Assembly: GCF_900115545.1 (NCBI RefSeq) | Contig: NZ_FOWV01000002.1 | Location: forward strand, 186,001 to 250,000 | DNA from: Ralstonia sp. NFACC01 | GTDB lineage: Bacteria; Pseudomonadota; Gammaproteobacteria; Burkholderiales; Burkholderiaceae | Direction of reading: 5' to 3' | DNA: 64,000 nucleotides | In this document: positions 43,535-52,634 of the stretch, piece by piece | How the letters are laid out: each line of letters starts with the position of its first letter | Position numbering within the stretch: position 1 is the stretch's first letter | Translations under genes and position numbers: made by a program | The notes under the pieces: generated by a model | The model's database searches: none | Told to the model about the DNA's origin: nothing | What the model saw: the letters and a program-made list of their open reading frames with translations, nothing else

Positions 43535-44707
43535 ATGCTGGATCCAGGCGTCGCCATTGCCACGTCGGCGCTGATGAGCTTTGTGCTCCTGGGGCTGCTG
43601 GGTTCGTTGCTGCGCGCCAGCAAGCCTGGCATTGCCGAGTGGTTTGGTGCCAATCTGGCCGTGGTGCTAGCGCTGCCGTTGATCCTGCTGCGCGGGAAGA
43701 TCCCCGACAGCCTTTCGGTTGTTGTGGCGAATGTCCTGTTGGCGCTCGGTGGTGCTGCGTACTACGCGGGCTGCGCACGGTTTCTCGGACGGCGCCCGCA
43801 GTGGCCCATCCTACTGGCAGGCGTGACGGCGGTGGGAGTGGCGGTCATCTACTGGCGCTACGCCGTCGATAGCATCCCCATGCGGGTGTTTTCGACCACG
43901 CTGTTTTCGGCCGCCTTCTGCACGGCACTGGTGTGGATTCTGTTGCGGCATTCGCCCGCCGGTCGACCGACCTATCCGTACCGGGTAACGGCCGTCATTG
44001 CTTTCGTGTTCGGCGTCTGTCAGCTCGTACGCGGCATCTATTTCCTGACGCTGGGCGCGGCGTCCAGCCCGAGCATGTTTGCCACCGCCGGCAGCGTGCT
44101 GCTGCTCGTGGTGGCGGCGGCCATCATGCCCATCCTGTCGATGTCGGCCATGTTGATGGTGCATGACGCACTGCTGGCGGACGCGTGCGATGCCGCCAAT
44201 CGTGATTTCCTGACCGGCGCGCTGTCGCGCCAGGGCTTCGAGGTGCTGGCACGCCGCCATGTCGGCCGTGTGCAGCGGCACGCCAAGCCGCTGGCATTGC
44301 TGATTCTCGATCTGGACCATTTCAAACGCATTAACGATACCCTCGGCCATGCCGCCGGCGATGCCGTGTTGCGCGCGTTTGTGCAGATGGCGCAAGCGCA
44401 GTTACGGCCGACCGACGTGCTCGGGCGTATCGGTGGCGAAGAGTTCGCGCTGCTGCTGCCCGACACAGACAGCGGCAACGCCATGCATCTCGCAGAACGC
44501 TTGCGCAAGGCAGCTGCCACGCACGTTGTCTCGGCCGGAGCGCAGTCTTGCTGCTACAGCGTCAGCGGTGGCGTGGCGGCGTGGCAACCGGGCGAATCGT
44601 TCGACCGGCTGAGCGCCCGCGCAGACCGTGCGCTGTACGACGCCAAACACCGGGGGCGCAACCGCATCTGCGCAGCCGATGTGGTCAACGTGGCTGCGGT
44701 GGCGTAG
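43535..44707 (+). CDS. Membrane-bound diguanylate cyclase (GGDEF)
   Basis: 390 residues; ATG at 43535 is five bases after GGGAG. Residues 1-205 hold six or so transmembrane helices (for example ALMSFVLLGLLGSLL, VVVANVLLALGGAAYYAG and GSVLLLVVAAAIMPILSM). The cytoplasmic GGDEF domain runs from DFLTGALSRQGFEVLARRH, includes LLILDLDHFKRINDTLGHAAGD, and carries the catalytic VLGRIGGEEFALLLPDTD. No inhibitory RxxD is obvious before the motif. It makes cyclic-di-GMP in response to an unknown membrane signal. Confidence 0.93.
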   Translation: MLDPGVAIATSALMSFVLLGLLGSLLRASKPGIAEWFGANLAVVLALPLILLRGKIPDSLSVVVANVLLALGGAAYYAGCARFLGRRPQWPILLAGVTAVGVAVIYWRYAVDSIPMRVFSTTLFSAAFCTALVWILLRHSPAGRPTYPYRVTAVIAFVFGVCQLVRGIYFLTLGAASSPSMFATAGSVLLLVVAAAIMPILSMSAMLMVHDALLADACDAANRDFLTGALSRQGFEVLARRHVGRVQRHAKPLALLILDLDHFKRINDTLGHAAGDAVLRAFVQMAQAQLRPTDVLGRIGGEEFALLLPDTDSGNAMHLAERLRKAAATHVVSAGAQSCCYSVSGGVAAWQPGESFDRLSARADRALYDAKHRGRNRICAADVVNVAAVA

Positions 44708-44783
44708 CGCTGCGCGCAAGGTCACGGCAATACGCAGCGCCGACTTGCGCCGTGCCGTAGAAGAACACCTTCGTGCAGGCATG

Positions 44784-45413
44784 CTATGAGGCGGTGCGCG
44801 GGGCACCTGTGCCCGCAGCGTTGGTCGCTTCCACCATCCGCTTGCGCGTCTGCGCATCCAATAGCCCGCGCAACGTGGTGAACAACGGTGCGGCCTGCAT
44901 GTAGCGCTGCCCATACCCGAGGTTGAATGCGTAATCGAAGTCCGGGGGGTTTGCGCCCTGGTTGTGCTGCAGGATGGTCTCCAGCTTGTCCAACGCCTTC
45001 ACGGCCCGTGCTTCCGGCGTAGCCGCCGCTTCATATTCATCCCACAGCCTGACGAGGGTGTTGCGCACCTGGGTGTCCAGCATGTGTGTGAGCTGCAACA
45101 GGTCACAGCGCTCTTGCGCGCTCTTGTCTGGGTGCGCGTGTTGATGGATGGCCGGGACGTCGCCGTGGATGGCTTCACCCAGATCGTGCACCACGCACAG
45201 TTGAAGCACCTTCAAGAGATCGAGGTCTTGCAGCGCATCGGCAAAGACGATGGCCATCAGGCTCAGACGCCAGCTATGTTCTGCAGTGCTCTCGGGGCGG
45301 CCTACTGACGTGTGGCCGCTGCGCAGCACGTTCTTAAGACGCTCGGCTTCGCGCAGGAAATCAAGCCGGGCGACCAGGGTGTCGGGGGTCATGATGTGGG
45401 AGCGTTCGTTCAT
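44784..45413 (-). CDS. HD-domain phosphohydrolase (YfbR/YGK1-like)
   Basis: 209 residues. Metal ligands of the HD fold are visible: His in PESTAEHSWRLSLMAI (about residue 46), the HD pair in VVHDLGEAIHGD (about 75-76), and a later Asp in AVKALDKLETILQHN. The order fits the YfbR/HDDC2 5'-deoxynucleotidase-like group, which is mostly dNMP-directed. The C-terminal 30 residues are helical and polar. It is soluble. No neighbour points to a pathway. Confidence 0.85.
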   Translation of the reverse strand: MNERSHIMTPDTLVARLDFLREAERLKNVLRSGHTSVGRPESTAEHSWRLSLMAIVFADALQDLDLLKVLQLCVVHDLGEAIHGDVPAIHQHAHPDKSAQERCDLLQLTHMLDTQVRNTLVRLWDEYEAAATPEARAVKALDKLETILQHNQGANPPDFDYAFNLGYGQRYMQAAPLFTTLRGLLDAQTRKRMVEATNAAGTGAPRTAS

Positions 45414-45474
45414 CGGCTGAGCCTAGGCGTTTGGCCAAGCGCTGTCCACGCATGAAACATGCGCGCAACCGGAT

Positions 45475-46041
45475 TTAGTCCGATCGCAGTGTTTCCACAA
45501 GGCGTACGGCCGTGCCGTCAGAGAGCGTCATACGTGTCCAGCGGCACACGCTTGGGCGAATCGGCACGACAACGGAATCGTTGGCCCCGGTGCTGAACTC
45601 CACGCCCGGCGGGGCGAGATCGTCATACCAGCCCAGCGCATCCAACGACGCTTCCCGCTGGGCGATGGCCTCCGTTGCGTAGCGCCATAGTGAGTGTCCG
45701 ATCAGTTGCACGATCGGCCGGCCGAATTCCGCTGCGCGTGCCGGTGAGCTTGCGAGCACCCGGTGCGTGAGATCGCAGACGAGGTGCATCGCGCCTGGGT
45801 GTGTATCGATCAGTCTGGCCAGCGCATGATCGGCGGACGAACTGAGGCGCGCTCGTAGCAGCGATTCCGCCCGCAGGCGCTCGTCCGGCGCCATGTCTTG
45901 CACGCCGGCCTCCCACCGTGAGATGGTCGACTGCGTGACGCCAAACAGTTCAGCTGCGTGCAACTGCTTGATGCGGTGCAGGGTGCGCCAGCGCCGCAAC
46001 ATTGGCCCGAGCGGGCGTTGGGCAAGTGGAGAATTGACCAT
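45475..46041 (-). CDS. XRE-family regulator with C-terminal sensor-like domain
   Basis: 188 residues. The HTH is LRRWRTLHRIKQLHAAELFG followed by VTQSTISRWEAGVQ, near residues 15-48. The remaining 120 residues, including MHLVCDLTHRVLASSPARAA and GHSLWRYATEAIAQREA, read like a PAS-type ligand or cofactor domain, a combination seen in several proteobacterial XRE proteins. It ends 61 bp before the HD-domain gene start on the same strand and follows the VOC gene, so it could regulate one or both. Ligand unknown. Confidence 0.83.
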   Translation of the reverse strand: MVNSPLAQRPLGPMLRRWRTLHRIKQLHAAELFGVTQSTISRWEAGVQDMAPDERLRAESLLRARLSSSADHALARLIDTHPGAMHLVCDLTHRVLASSPARAAEFGRPIVQLIGHSLWRYATEAIAQREASLDALGWYDDLAPPGVEFSTGANDSVVVPIRPSVCRWTRMTLSDGTAVRLVETLRSD

Positions 46042-46065
46042 GTTGGCGAAGGCGCAGATGGACCG

Positions 46066-46473
46066 TCAAACTGCTGATGGTATGGGAGCTTGCGAACCGA
46101 GGTCATACGGCCGCGTCATGATCTCTAGAAAGTGCCCATCTGGATCGTCGAAGTACACCCCGCGCCCGCCGTTGTGCTCGTAGGTTTCGCCCTGCCGCTT
46201 CTTGGCTGGGTCCGCCCAGTACGTCAGCCCCTTCGCCTGGATGCGGGCGAACGCCTGCTCGAATTCGGTGTCGCTGACGAGAAAGGCGTAGTGCTGCATG
46301 GCGATGGGCGCATCGCTGTCGAAAAAGTCGAGCGACACGCCGTTCGATAGCGGGACGACCAGCATCTGTCCGAACGGGACCGGCTCGGGCAGGTCGAGGA
46401 TGTCGCGTAGAAAGCGCGTGGACTTCTGCTTGTCGCGGCACCAGACGATGGTGTGGTTCAGTTCGATGCGCAT
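46066..46473 (-). CDS. VOC-family (glyoxalase/dioxygenase fold) protein
   Basis: 135 residues with GGAG ahead of the ATG. Two beta-alpha-beta-beta-beta repeats are visible: MRIELNHTIVWCRDKQKSTR with His at the first metal position, SLDFFDSDAPIAMQHYAF, the second half starting YEHNGGRGVYFDDPDGHFLE with a Glu metal ligand. The fold suits glyoxalase I-type isomerases, extradiol dioxygenases or antibiotic-binding proteins; the sequence does not settle which. It is divergent from the trehalase gene. Confidence 0.85.
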   Translation of the reverse strand: MRIELNHTIVWCRDKQKSTRFLRDILDLPEPVPFGQMLVVPLSNGVSLDFFDSDAPIAMQHYAFLVSDTEFEQAFARIQAKGLTYWADPAKKRQGETYEHNGGRGVYFDDPDGHFLEIMTRPYDLGSQAPIPSAV

Positions 46474-46706
46474 GTGGGCTCCCCGGTGTAGCTTGCGATG
46501 CAATCGTATGGTTAGACGATAGGCCACGCATGCCCGCCTGCAAAGCATCGCCGCACATCAGCAAGTTGCTTGCCCGCAGAGTCCAATACGGCGCCATTTC
46601 TTGCGCTTCGGTACGCCGCCGTTTTGCGCAAAACCTGTCGATTTGACAACGCTGTCGGCGTCTCCTTTTCTGGACTGGCTTTCCGTCCACCAGGCAGGAG
46701 ATGACG

Positions 46707-48320
46707 ATGCATCGACAGGCTCACTTTTTGATCCGGCGCCGTGCGGCCAATGTTGCTGCATGGCTGGCGTTCGGTTTTGCGGCGTCGTCCGCATTGGCCG
46801 ATGTGGGCGTGGGTGCCGCGCTGCCGCCGTCGCCCGACAAGCTTTACGGCGACTTGTTCGTGGCCGTGCAGACCGCGCAGGTGTATCCGGATCAGAAGAC
46901 GTTTGTCGATGCCGTGCCCAAAGCCGCACCGGCCGCGATCCTGCAGGCATACCAAGTACAGAAGAACGTGCCGGGTTTCTCGCTCAAGGCGTTTGTCGAT
47001 CAGTACTTCACGCCGCCGGTGGAGACGCCCGTGACACCGCCCGCGGGGCAGTCCTTGCGCGCGCACATCGACTGGCTCTGGCCGGCGCTCACGCGCACGA
47101 CGACCACCGCCCCTGACAACAGCTCGCTCATCCCGCTGCCCAAGCCTTACGTGGTGCCCGGCGGCCGCTTCCGCGAGGGCTACTACTGGGATACCTACTT
47201 CACCATGCTCGGCCTGCAGGAGGCCGGCCGCGAAGACCTGGTCGACAACATGCTCGACAACTTCGCCTATGCCATTGATCAGTTCGGCCACATTCCCAAC
47301 GGCAATCGCACGTATTATCTGAGCCGCTCGCAGCCGCCGTTCTTTGCGTTGATGGTCGAGCTGGCCGCGCAGCAGGAGGGTGATACGGCGCTCAAGCGCT
47401 ACCTGCCGCAACTGCGCAAGGAGTATGCGTACTGGATGCGCGGCGCCTCGACTACGCCCGCAGGGCAGGCGAGCAGCAACGTCGTCGTCATGCGCGACGG
47501 CACTGTCCTCAACCGCTACTGGGACGACCAGGACACCCCGCGCCCCGAGTCCTATCTGCAAGACGTGACCACAGCGCAGCAAACACCCGCGCGCCCTGCC
47601 AACGAAGTCTGGCGCGACCTGCGCGCAGCGGCTGAAAGCGGCTGGGATTTCAGCTCGCGCTGGTTTGGCGACAACGCCACGCTGGGCACCATCCGCACCA
47701 CGTCGATCGTGCCGGTGGATTTGAACAGCCTGATGTTCCAGCTGGAGAAGACCATCGCGCGCGGTTGCACAGCGGCGCGCGATTTTGCATGCACGGTCGA
47801 ATATTCCGTGCGCGCCGGAAAACGTGCCGTCGCCATCGAGCGCTATCTATGGCACCCCGCTGGCTACTACGCAGACTACGATTGGCAGCTCGGCCGCATT
47901 CGCGGCAACAAGTCTGCCGCGATGACGTATCCGCTGTTTGTGGGTGCCGCACGGCCGGACCGCGCGTGGAAGACATTGCAGTGGACGCAGCAGGCGCTGC
48001 TGCAGGTGGGTGGGCTGTCCACCACCACCTTCAAGACCGGCCAGCAATGGGATGCCCCCAACGGCTGGGCGCCGCTGCAATGGATCGCGCTGCGTGGTGC
48101 GCAGCGATACGGCTGGCAACCGCTCGCCCAGGCAATCGGCGAGCGCTTTCTCGGCAGCGTCGAGCAGCTCTACGCCAGCCAGCAGAAGCTCGTCGAGAAA
48201 TACATCGTCGACGGAACGGGCACGGGCGGCGGCGGGGGTGAGTATCCGTTGCAGGACGGCTTCGGCTGGACGAACGGCGTCACGCTCAAGCTGCTGGATG
48301 CATATGGCCGTGGGCAGTAA
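46707..48320 (+). CDS. treA: Periplasmic trehalase (GH37)
   Basis: 537 residues; ATG at 46707 is chosen because CAGGAG ends just before 46701, giving that start proper spacing. A signal peptide spans about residues 1-32 (ending SSALAD). GH37 signatures are intact: [20 protein letters not shown], YDxQ-type [16 protein letters not shown], the catalytic-acid neighbourhood in [28 protein letters not shown] and the closing [17 protein letters not shown]. It splits trehalose to two glucose molecules in the periplasm, which the glk-zwf-edd route in this window could consume. Confidence 0.96.
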   Translation: MHRQAHFLIRRRAANVAAWLAFGFAASSALADVGVGAALPPSPDKLYGDLFVAVQTAQVYPDQKTFVDAVPKAAPAAILQAYQVQKNVPGFSLKAFVDQYFTPPVETPVTPPAGQSLRAHIDWLWPALTRTTTTAPDNSSLIPLPKPYVVPGGRFREGYYWDTYFTMLGLQEAGREDLVDNMLDNFAYAIDQFGHIPNGNRTYYLSRSQPPFFALMVELAAQQEGDTALKRYLPQLRKEYAYWMRGASTTPAGQASSNVVVMRDGTVLNRYWDDQDTPRPESYLQDVTTAQQTPARPANEVWRDLRAAAESGWDFSSRWFGDNATLGTIRTTSIVPVDLNSLMFQLEKTIARGCTAARDFACTVEYSVRAGKRAVAIERYLWHPAGYYADYDWQLGRIRGNKSAAMTYPLFVGAARPDRAWKTLQWTQQALLQVGGLSTTTFKTGQQWDAPNGWAPLQWIALRGAQRYGWQPLAQAIGERFLGSVEQLYASQQKLVEKYIVDGTGTGGGGGEYPLQDGFGWTNGVTLKLLDAYGRGQ

Positions 48321-48355
48321 GCTGGCGGTTTCATCCGCCACCACAAGCGCCTCGC

Positions 48356-48619
48356 ATGCCCATCGAACTTGACCGCGACGTCCGTGAAGAGGCCGTTCAA
48401 TCCATCCAGCGCTACTTCACCGAGCAGATGGACGAGCGCATCGGCAACATCCAGGCCGGTGCGCTGCTGAGTTTCTTTCTGGAAGAGATCGGCCCGGTGG
48501 TCTACAACCTTGCCGTGCAGGAGGCGCAGGAACGCCTGCACACGCGTGTGGCCGAGCTGGACTACGAGTGCCACCAGGAGCCGTTCGGATACTGGAAGAA
48601 ATTCGACAAGCGCCGATAG
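48356..48619 (+). CDS. DUF2164-family protein
   Basis: 87 residues, entirely one DUF2164 domain: IELDRDVREEAVQSIQRYF, FTEQMDERIGNIQAGALLSF, FFLEEIGPVVYNLAVQEAQE and the closing YECHQEPFGYWKK. A small, acidic, mostly helical cytoplasmic protein; function unknown. It starts 35 bp after the trehalase stop with no strong ribosome site, and lies 44 bp before the 2OG-oxygenase-like gene. Confidence 0.85.
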   Translation: MPIELDRDVREEAVQSIQRYFTEQMDERIGNIQAGALLSFFLEEIGPVVYNLAVQEAQERLHTRVAELDYECHQEPFGYWKKFDKRR

Positions 48620-48663
48620 TTCCCGGCTACCATGCCCGGATTCCATCGGGCAGCTTCGCTTCC

Positions 48664-49035
48664 ATGTCTTCCTTGCGCGCATTCTTCGGCACGGCCTTCC
48701 GCTGGCAGCGCGGCCGCCAGGGCACCGGCTACGACAAGATGCTGCTGGCCACCGCGCTGTGGCCCATCCCGTTCGATAGCTACCTGATCCGCTATCCAGA
48801 CGGTTCGGAAATTCCGCCGCATACCGACCCCGTCACCAACGGCCGGCACTATCGACTGAACATCGTGCTGAAGTCGCCGCGGGCGGGCGGCGAGTTCGTT
48901 TGCGCCAGCCCGATCTTCCAGACCCGGCGTATCAAGCTGTTTCGCCCCGATGCGTGCGAGCACAGCGTGACGCGCGTGGTGGGTGGCAGCCGGTATGTGC
49001 TGTCGATAGGGTGGGTGTTAGGGCGACGGGCTTGA
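48664..49035 (+). CDS. 2-oxoglutarate/Fe(II)-dependent oxygenase-like protein
   Basis: 123 residues, a minimal double-stranded beta-helix. The facial triad is visible as HxD in EIPPHTDPVTNGRHYRLN (about residues 52-54) and distal His in DACEHSVTRVVGGSRYVLSI (near 103), with Arg after it (Arg113 or so) for 2-oxoglutarate. Members hydroxylate proteins or small molecules. It is short relative to full enzymes, and might need a partner. It is followed 17 bp later by the Crp/Fnr gene. Confidence 0.78.
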   Translation: MSSLRAFFGTAFRWQRGRQGTGYDKMLLATALWPIPFDSYLIRYPDGSEIPPHTDPVTNGRHYRLNIVLKSPRAGGEFVCASPIFQTRRIKLFRPDACEHSVTRVVGGSRYVLSIGWVLGRRA

Positions 49036-49052
49036 GGGCCGGGAACAGAATC

Positions 49053-49745
49053 GTGACGCACGCATTTGCTGCCAACCCCTGGTTCCAGAGCCTGCCGCCG
49101 CACGCGGCCGATGCGCTGCTCGGAGCCGCGGTGCCCCTGCACATCGGAGCCGGCGCGTTTCTCTTTCGCCAGGGCGATCCGATGGACGCCGGTTCGCACG
49201 CGTTCTTTGGCGTGGCCAGCGGCGCGCTCAAGCTCTCCATCTTCAATGCTGACGGAGATGAGGCCATCCTCACGTTGGTGGAGCCTGGCAACTGGTTTGG
49301 CGGGGTGTCGACGCTTGATCAACAACCGCGCGGCCACTGCGCAATCGCGCTGGAAGATTCGGACGTGCTGGGGGTGAGCGTGGCGCGCTTTGAAGCACTG
49401 ATGCGCGATGCCGCATTTGCCGGAGCGATAGCGCGGCTGGTGGCGACGCGCTTGCGCCTGGCGTATGGCTCGCTGGCGAGTGCGGCGCTGCACGGTACGC
49501 GGGCGCGTGTCGCACGGCGTATTGCTTCACTGGCGCACGGCGATGTGTCGCAATCGGCAGAAGGCCGCGCGAGCATCTCCACCTCGCAAGACGCGCTGGC
49601 GATGATGTTGGGCATCAGCCGGCAGACGCTGAGCAAGGAGCTGCAGGCGCTGGTCAAGCTCGGCGCGATCCGCCTGCGCTATGGCCACATCGAGATTCAG
49701 GACATGGCGTTGTTGCTGGACGCGAGCGAAGCCGGCGCCGACTAA
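49053..49745 (+). CDS. Crp/Fnr-family transcriptional regulator
   Basis: 230 residues from a GTG reading VTHAFAANPWFQSL. The cyclic-nucleotide-binding-type sensor includes LHIGAGAFLFRQGDPMDAGS, VSGA-like VASGALKLSIFNADGDE and LVEPGNWFGGVSTLDQQPRG. The HTH is SQDALAMMLGISRQTLSKEL, near residues 180-200. No N-terminal cysteine cluster of the FNR type is present, so it does not bind an oxygen-labile iron-sulfur cluster that way. Its stop overlaps the stop of the convergent reductase gene by four bases. Confidence 0.9.
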   Translation: MTHAFAANPWFQSLPPHAADALLGAAVPLHIGAGAFLFRQGDPMDAGSHAFFGVASGALKLSIFNADGDEAILTLVEPGNWFGGVSTLDQQPRGHCAIALEDSDVLGVSVARFEALMRDAAFAGAIARLVATRLRLAYGSLASAALHGTRARVARRIASLAHGDVSQSAEGRASISTSQDALAMMLGISRQTLSKELQALVKLGAIRLRYGHIEIQDMALLLDASEAGAD

Positions 49746-50755
49746 CCCGCAGCCCGCAAGGCCGCCAGCAGATCAATGCCCGACCAGCTCGGGCGCGAGG
49801 CGGCAGATTCGGCGGCATGCACCATCGCGCACAGTTTCGCGTTCACGGGGGCGCGTTGCCCCAGGCGCTCGGCCAAGCGCACCACTTCGCCGTTGATCCA
49901 GTCGACTTCGGTCGTGCGCCCGGCGGCCAGATCGTCGGACATGGACGAACGCGCGAGCGGATCGATGGCGAGCATCTTGCCGGCGAGTCGCGCAAATACC
50001 GCATCGGGCGTGGTGAGCAGGCGCGGAATCCAGGCGGGCGGTATGGGCGTCAGCTTGGCGGGTTGGATGCCCGCACGCGACAGCAGCCGCAGTGCCTCCA
50101 TTTGCGCCAGGGCGAGGCAGCGCCGGTACGCACGCTGCGATAGCTCTTCCTTCAGTGGCCGGTTGGCCAGTGCGTTGATGGCGTTGTTCAGGTTGAGCAG
50201 CAGCTTGGCCCATTGCACGGCTGCCATGTCGGTCCGTTCCGTGAGCGGCAGACCTGCGCGGAGAAAGTCACCCAGAAACGGCTGCAGCATGGGTGACGCT
50301 GCCACTTCCAGCTCACCGCCCGTGCCTTGATGGAAAGCGCCGGGGCCAGGCTGCATCACATTGAAGGGCACCATGCCCGCCAGCACGGTGTGCTGCGGCA
50401 GAGTGGCCCGCAGCACGTCGGCATTGCCAAGACCGTTCTGGAAGCTGATGACGATGGCACCCGTGCGCAGCACGGCCTGCAGCTCATCTGCCACGGATTG
50501 CGTGGCAGCAGATTTGACCGTGACGAGCACGAGATCGGCATCGGCAGCAGCGCCGGGGTCTGTCACGAAGCGCACCTCAGCCGGCGGTACCTGCCAGCTG
50601 CCGTTGCGGTAGTCCGTCAAGGTGAGACCGTGCTCGCGCAACTCGTTGCCGATGCGTGCGCGGCCGACCAGCGTGACGTCGGCACCGGCTGCCAGCAGGC
50701 GGCCTCCCAGATAGCAGCCGATCGAGCCGGCCCCCACGATGCAGATCTTCGCCAT
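49742..50755 (-). CDS. 2-dehydropantoate 2-reductase-like (ketopantoate reductase family)
   Basis: 337 residues. The NADP-binding N-terminus is MAKICIVGAGSIGCYLGGRL; VLVTVKSAATQSVADEL and ISFQNGLGNADVL are family motifs. The catalytic Lys is likely in AVQWAKLLLNLNNAINAL with Asn nearby, and SSMSDDLAAGRTTEVDWING is the substrate-binding element. It is longer than E. coli PanE (303), and the family contains related 2-hydroxyacid enzymes, so pantothenate synthesis is probable, not certain. It lies 27 bp beyond the PhoD start on the same strand. Confidence 0.87.
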   Translation of the reverse strand: MAKICIVGAGSIGCYLGGRLLAAGADVTLVGRARIGNELREHGLTLTDYRNGSWQVPPAEVRFVTDPGAAADADLVLVTVKSAATQSVADELQAVLRTGAIVISFQNGLGNADVLRATLPQHTVLAGMVPFNVMQPGPGAFHQGTGGELEVAASPMLQPFLGDFLRAGLPLTERTDMAAVQWAKLLLNLNNAINALANRPLKEELSQRAYRRCLALAQMEALRLLSRAGIQPAKLTPIPPAWIPRLLTTPDAVFARLAGKMLAIDPLARSSMSDDLAAGRTTEVDWINGEVVRLAERLGQRAPVNAKLCAMVHAAESAASRPSWSGIDLLAALRAAG

Positions 50756-50782
50756 GCGTCTCCTTGTTGTTGCGCTGGCACC

Positions 50783-52447
50783 TCAAGCCAGGCGCGGCAC
50801 CTCGTACACCAGCACCGGCTGCAGTGTATCGATGGTTTCCACCGGCTCGGGCGGGCGCCACATGAACAGCGAGAAGGTCATCTTCTCGGGCGTCACGTCG
50901 ATGATGGTAAAGCCGTTTTTCTCAGTCGGGCGCAACGCCTCCTGCATGGCGACGGACAGCGCCGGCGTGGTCTCGATGCTGCGGAATGCCGAGGGGAAGG
51001 CGAGGTCGCCGGTGCCGAGCGTGCCGGTCATGACCGTATGCACGGGATGTGCGAATGCCAGATCTCCCGAACGCGACATGGACCCAACTGCCGATGCATG
51101 GAAGTCGCCCTGCACGATCACGGCTGCACGTTGTTTCTGCTCGGCAAGCGCCGCTACCAAGCGCTGGTGCTGCGCGTACCAACCGCTTTGCCAGCCAGCT
51201 TTGGGCTGGTTGGCCACGAGGCGGCCGGTCTTCCTGTCGAGCAGATCCGGATACCAGTCGCCCAGCTTGCCCGACGAATACGCAAACGGCAGCGACGGCA
51301 CGTGGAAGAAATGCGCGGTGTCTTCAGCGCGCGTGCGTGCCACGAGCCAGTCTTCCACCCATTGCGGCACCACGCGTGCATGGATGCCCTTGTTGTCGAG
51401 AAAGCGCCGGCAGTCGTACAGCACCGCTTCGAGCAACGCGCCGTAACGCAGCGTGCCGAAGGCGCTGTTGGTGTCGCTGGGCATGCCGGCCTTGTCACCG
51501 CCGGGCAGCCACACGGGGCGGTTCGTGTCGGGCAGGAACTCGGGGTAGTAGCGATGTTGCGTCAGTTCTGCACCTACCAGGCCGTACGGCTCCGGCGGCA
51601 GGGTGGCAACCTTGTCGTCAAACTCGTCGTTTTCGAACGTGTCGTGATCGTCGGTCAGGAAATACGCGGGCGTGGAGCGCAGCGTGGTGCCGTAAAGCCC
51701 GCTGATCTGGTAGTCGCAAACGCGCGTGAAGATGGCTTCGTTCTTCGGGTGCGACATCGGCACAGACGTGTCGAGCGCGCCGCCAAACTTCGCCCACATC
51801 AGTTCGCGCACCTGCCGTGCGAAGGGCTTGTTCTGCGAGGTCTGCAGATCCCAGTAGATGTGGTCGCCGTTGGCGATGACGGTGTCGGGCGCGAACGACA
51901 TCCCGCGTGCGAGCAGGCGGCGGCGGGCGGTCATGTCCAGCCATGCGGTCTTGCCGGCCACCGGCGGCCCGTCAAAACCGCCAGCGCAGGTGTAGGCCAG
52001 GATGCGCAGCTGTGCGGGCGTGGCGTCGGGCGCGGGGAATGTACGCAGCGGCCACGCGTCGGCCAGCGGGTTGCCGCCCGCATCGACAATGCGCAGCGTG
52101 TATTGCGTGGCGGGCTGCAGGTCACGCGCATCAAAGCGCCAGAAGCGGCCGGCGGCATCGGTTCGCTCCCCGGCGACGCGCTTGCCGTTGACCATAAGCC
52201 AAGGTGCCCGTGCAAGCGGTGCCTGGAACGATGCCTTGATGAGAAGGCGGTTGTGGCTCGCTGCCGGAATCAGGTGCGCGAGTTGGCCAGCATGCCAGTT
52301 GGCGTCGCCGGCATGCGCGGCGGCTTGCGCGCCTTCCGGCAGGCTCACGCCTAGTGCGCCAAGGCTGGCAGCGGCGGTGCCGAGCGTCAGAAAATCGCGC
52401 CGGCTCATGCCGTGCGCAGGGGTGTTCGGGGGTGTGCGGGAGGGCAT
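50783..52447 (-). CDS. PhoD-like alkaline phosphatase/phosphodiesterase, Tat-exported
   Basis: 554 residues. The N-terminus carries a twin-arginine signal, SRRDFLTLGTAAASLGALG (about residues 15-33). A fibronectin-like domain follows (TQYTLRIVDAGGNPLAD). The metallophosphatase domain has LRILAYTCAGGFDGPP, VIANGDHIYWDLQTS, TLRSTPAYFLTDDHDTFEND and VIVQGDFHASAVGSM, supplying the Fe/Ca-binding Asp, Asn and His residues of PhoD enzymes. It would release phosphate from phosphodiesters or phosphomonoesters in the periplasm. Length and motif order fit PhoD well. Confidence 0.93.
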   Translation of the reverse strand: MPSRTPPNTPAHGMSRRDFLTLGTAAASLGALGVSLPEGAQAAAHAGDANWHAGQLAHLIPAASHNRLLIKASFQAPLARAPWLMVNGKRVAGERTDAAGRFWRFDARDLQPATQYTLRIVDAGGNPLADAWPLRTFPAPDATPAQLRILAYTCAGGFDGPPVAGKTAWLDMTARRRLLARGMSFAPDTVIANGDHIYWDLQTSQNKPFARQVRELMWAKFGGALDTSVPMSHPKNEAIFTRVCDYQISGLYGTTLRSTPAYFLTDDHDTFENDEFDDKVATLPPEPYGLVGAELTQHRYYPEFLPDTNRPVWLPGGDKAGMPSDTNSAFGTLRYGALLEAVLYDCRRFLDNKGIHARVVPQWVEDWLVARTRAEDTAHFFHVPSLPFAYSSGKLGDWYPDLLDRKTGRLVANQPKAGWQSGWYAQHQRLVAALAEQKQRAAVIVQGDFHASAVGSMSRSGDLAFAHPVHTVMTGTLGTGDLAFPSAFRSIETTPALSVAMQEALRPTEKNGFTIIDVTPEKMTFSLFMWRPPEPVETIDTLQPVLVYEVPRLA

Positions 52448-52560
52448 CGTGATCCTCTGGCGTGGTGCGGAGACGCCATCGTGCCGAGCCCTGCACAGGC
52501 TGAATGTTCAGCTTTTGACAATTTAGGGGTAGGCCCCAATGCGGCGCGCCTATCGCACCA

Positions 52561-52604
52561 ATGACAAACGCCCCGATGGCCGAAGCCACCGGGGCGTTTG
52601 TCAT
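52561..52604 (-). terminator. Strong hairpin terminator after the propeller/discoidin gene
   Basis: A 15-base arm (ATGACAAACGCCCCG, 52561-52575) is perfectly complementary to 52590-52604, and after one mismatch four further pairs close on a CGAA loop. On the - strand the stem ends in CGTTTGTCATTGG. It is 30 bp beyond the stop at 52635 and could also act on the other strand. Confidence 0.75.
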
Positions 52605-52634
52605 GTCAGGCGATGCTGATACTGGAGCTGCCGC

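Noticed and set aside
49742..49745. Overlapping convergent stops of the Crp/Fnr and reductase genes
   Set aside because: A 4-bp convergent overlap is common in compact genomes and does not need a regulatory explanation.
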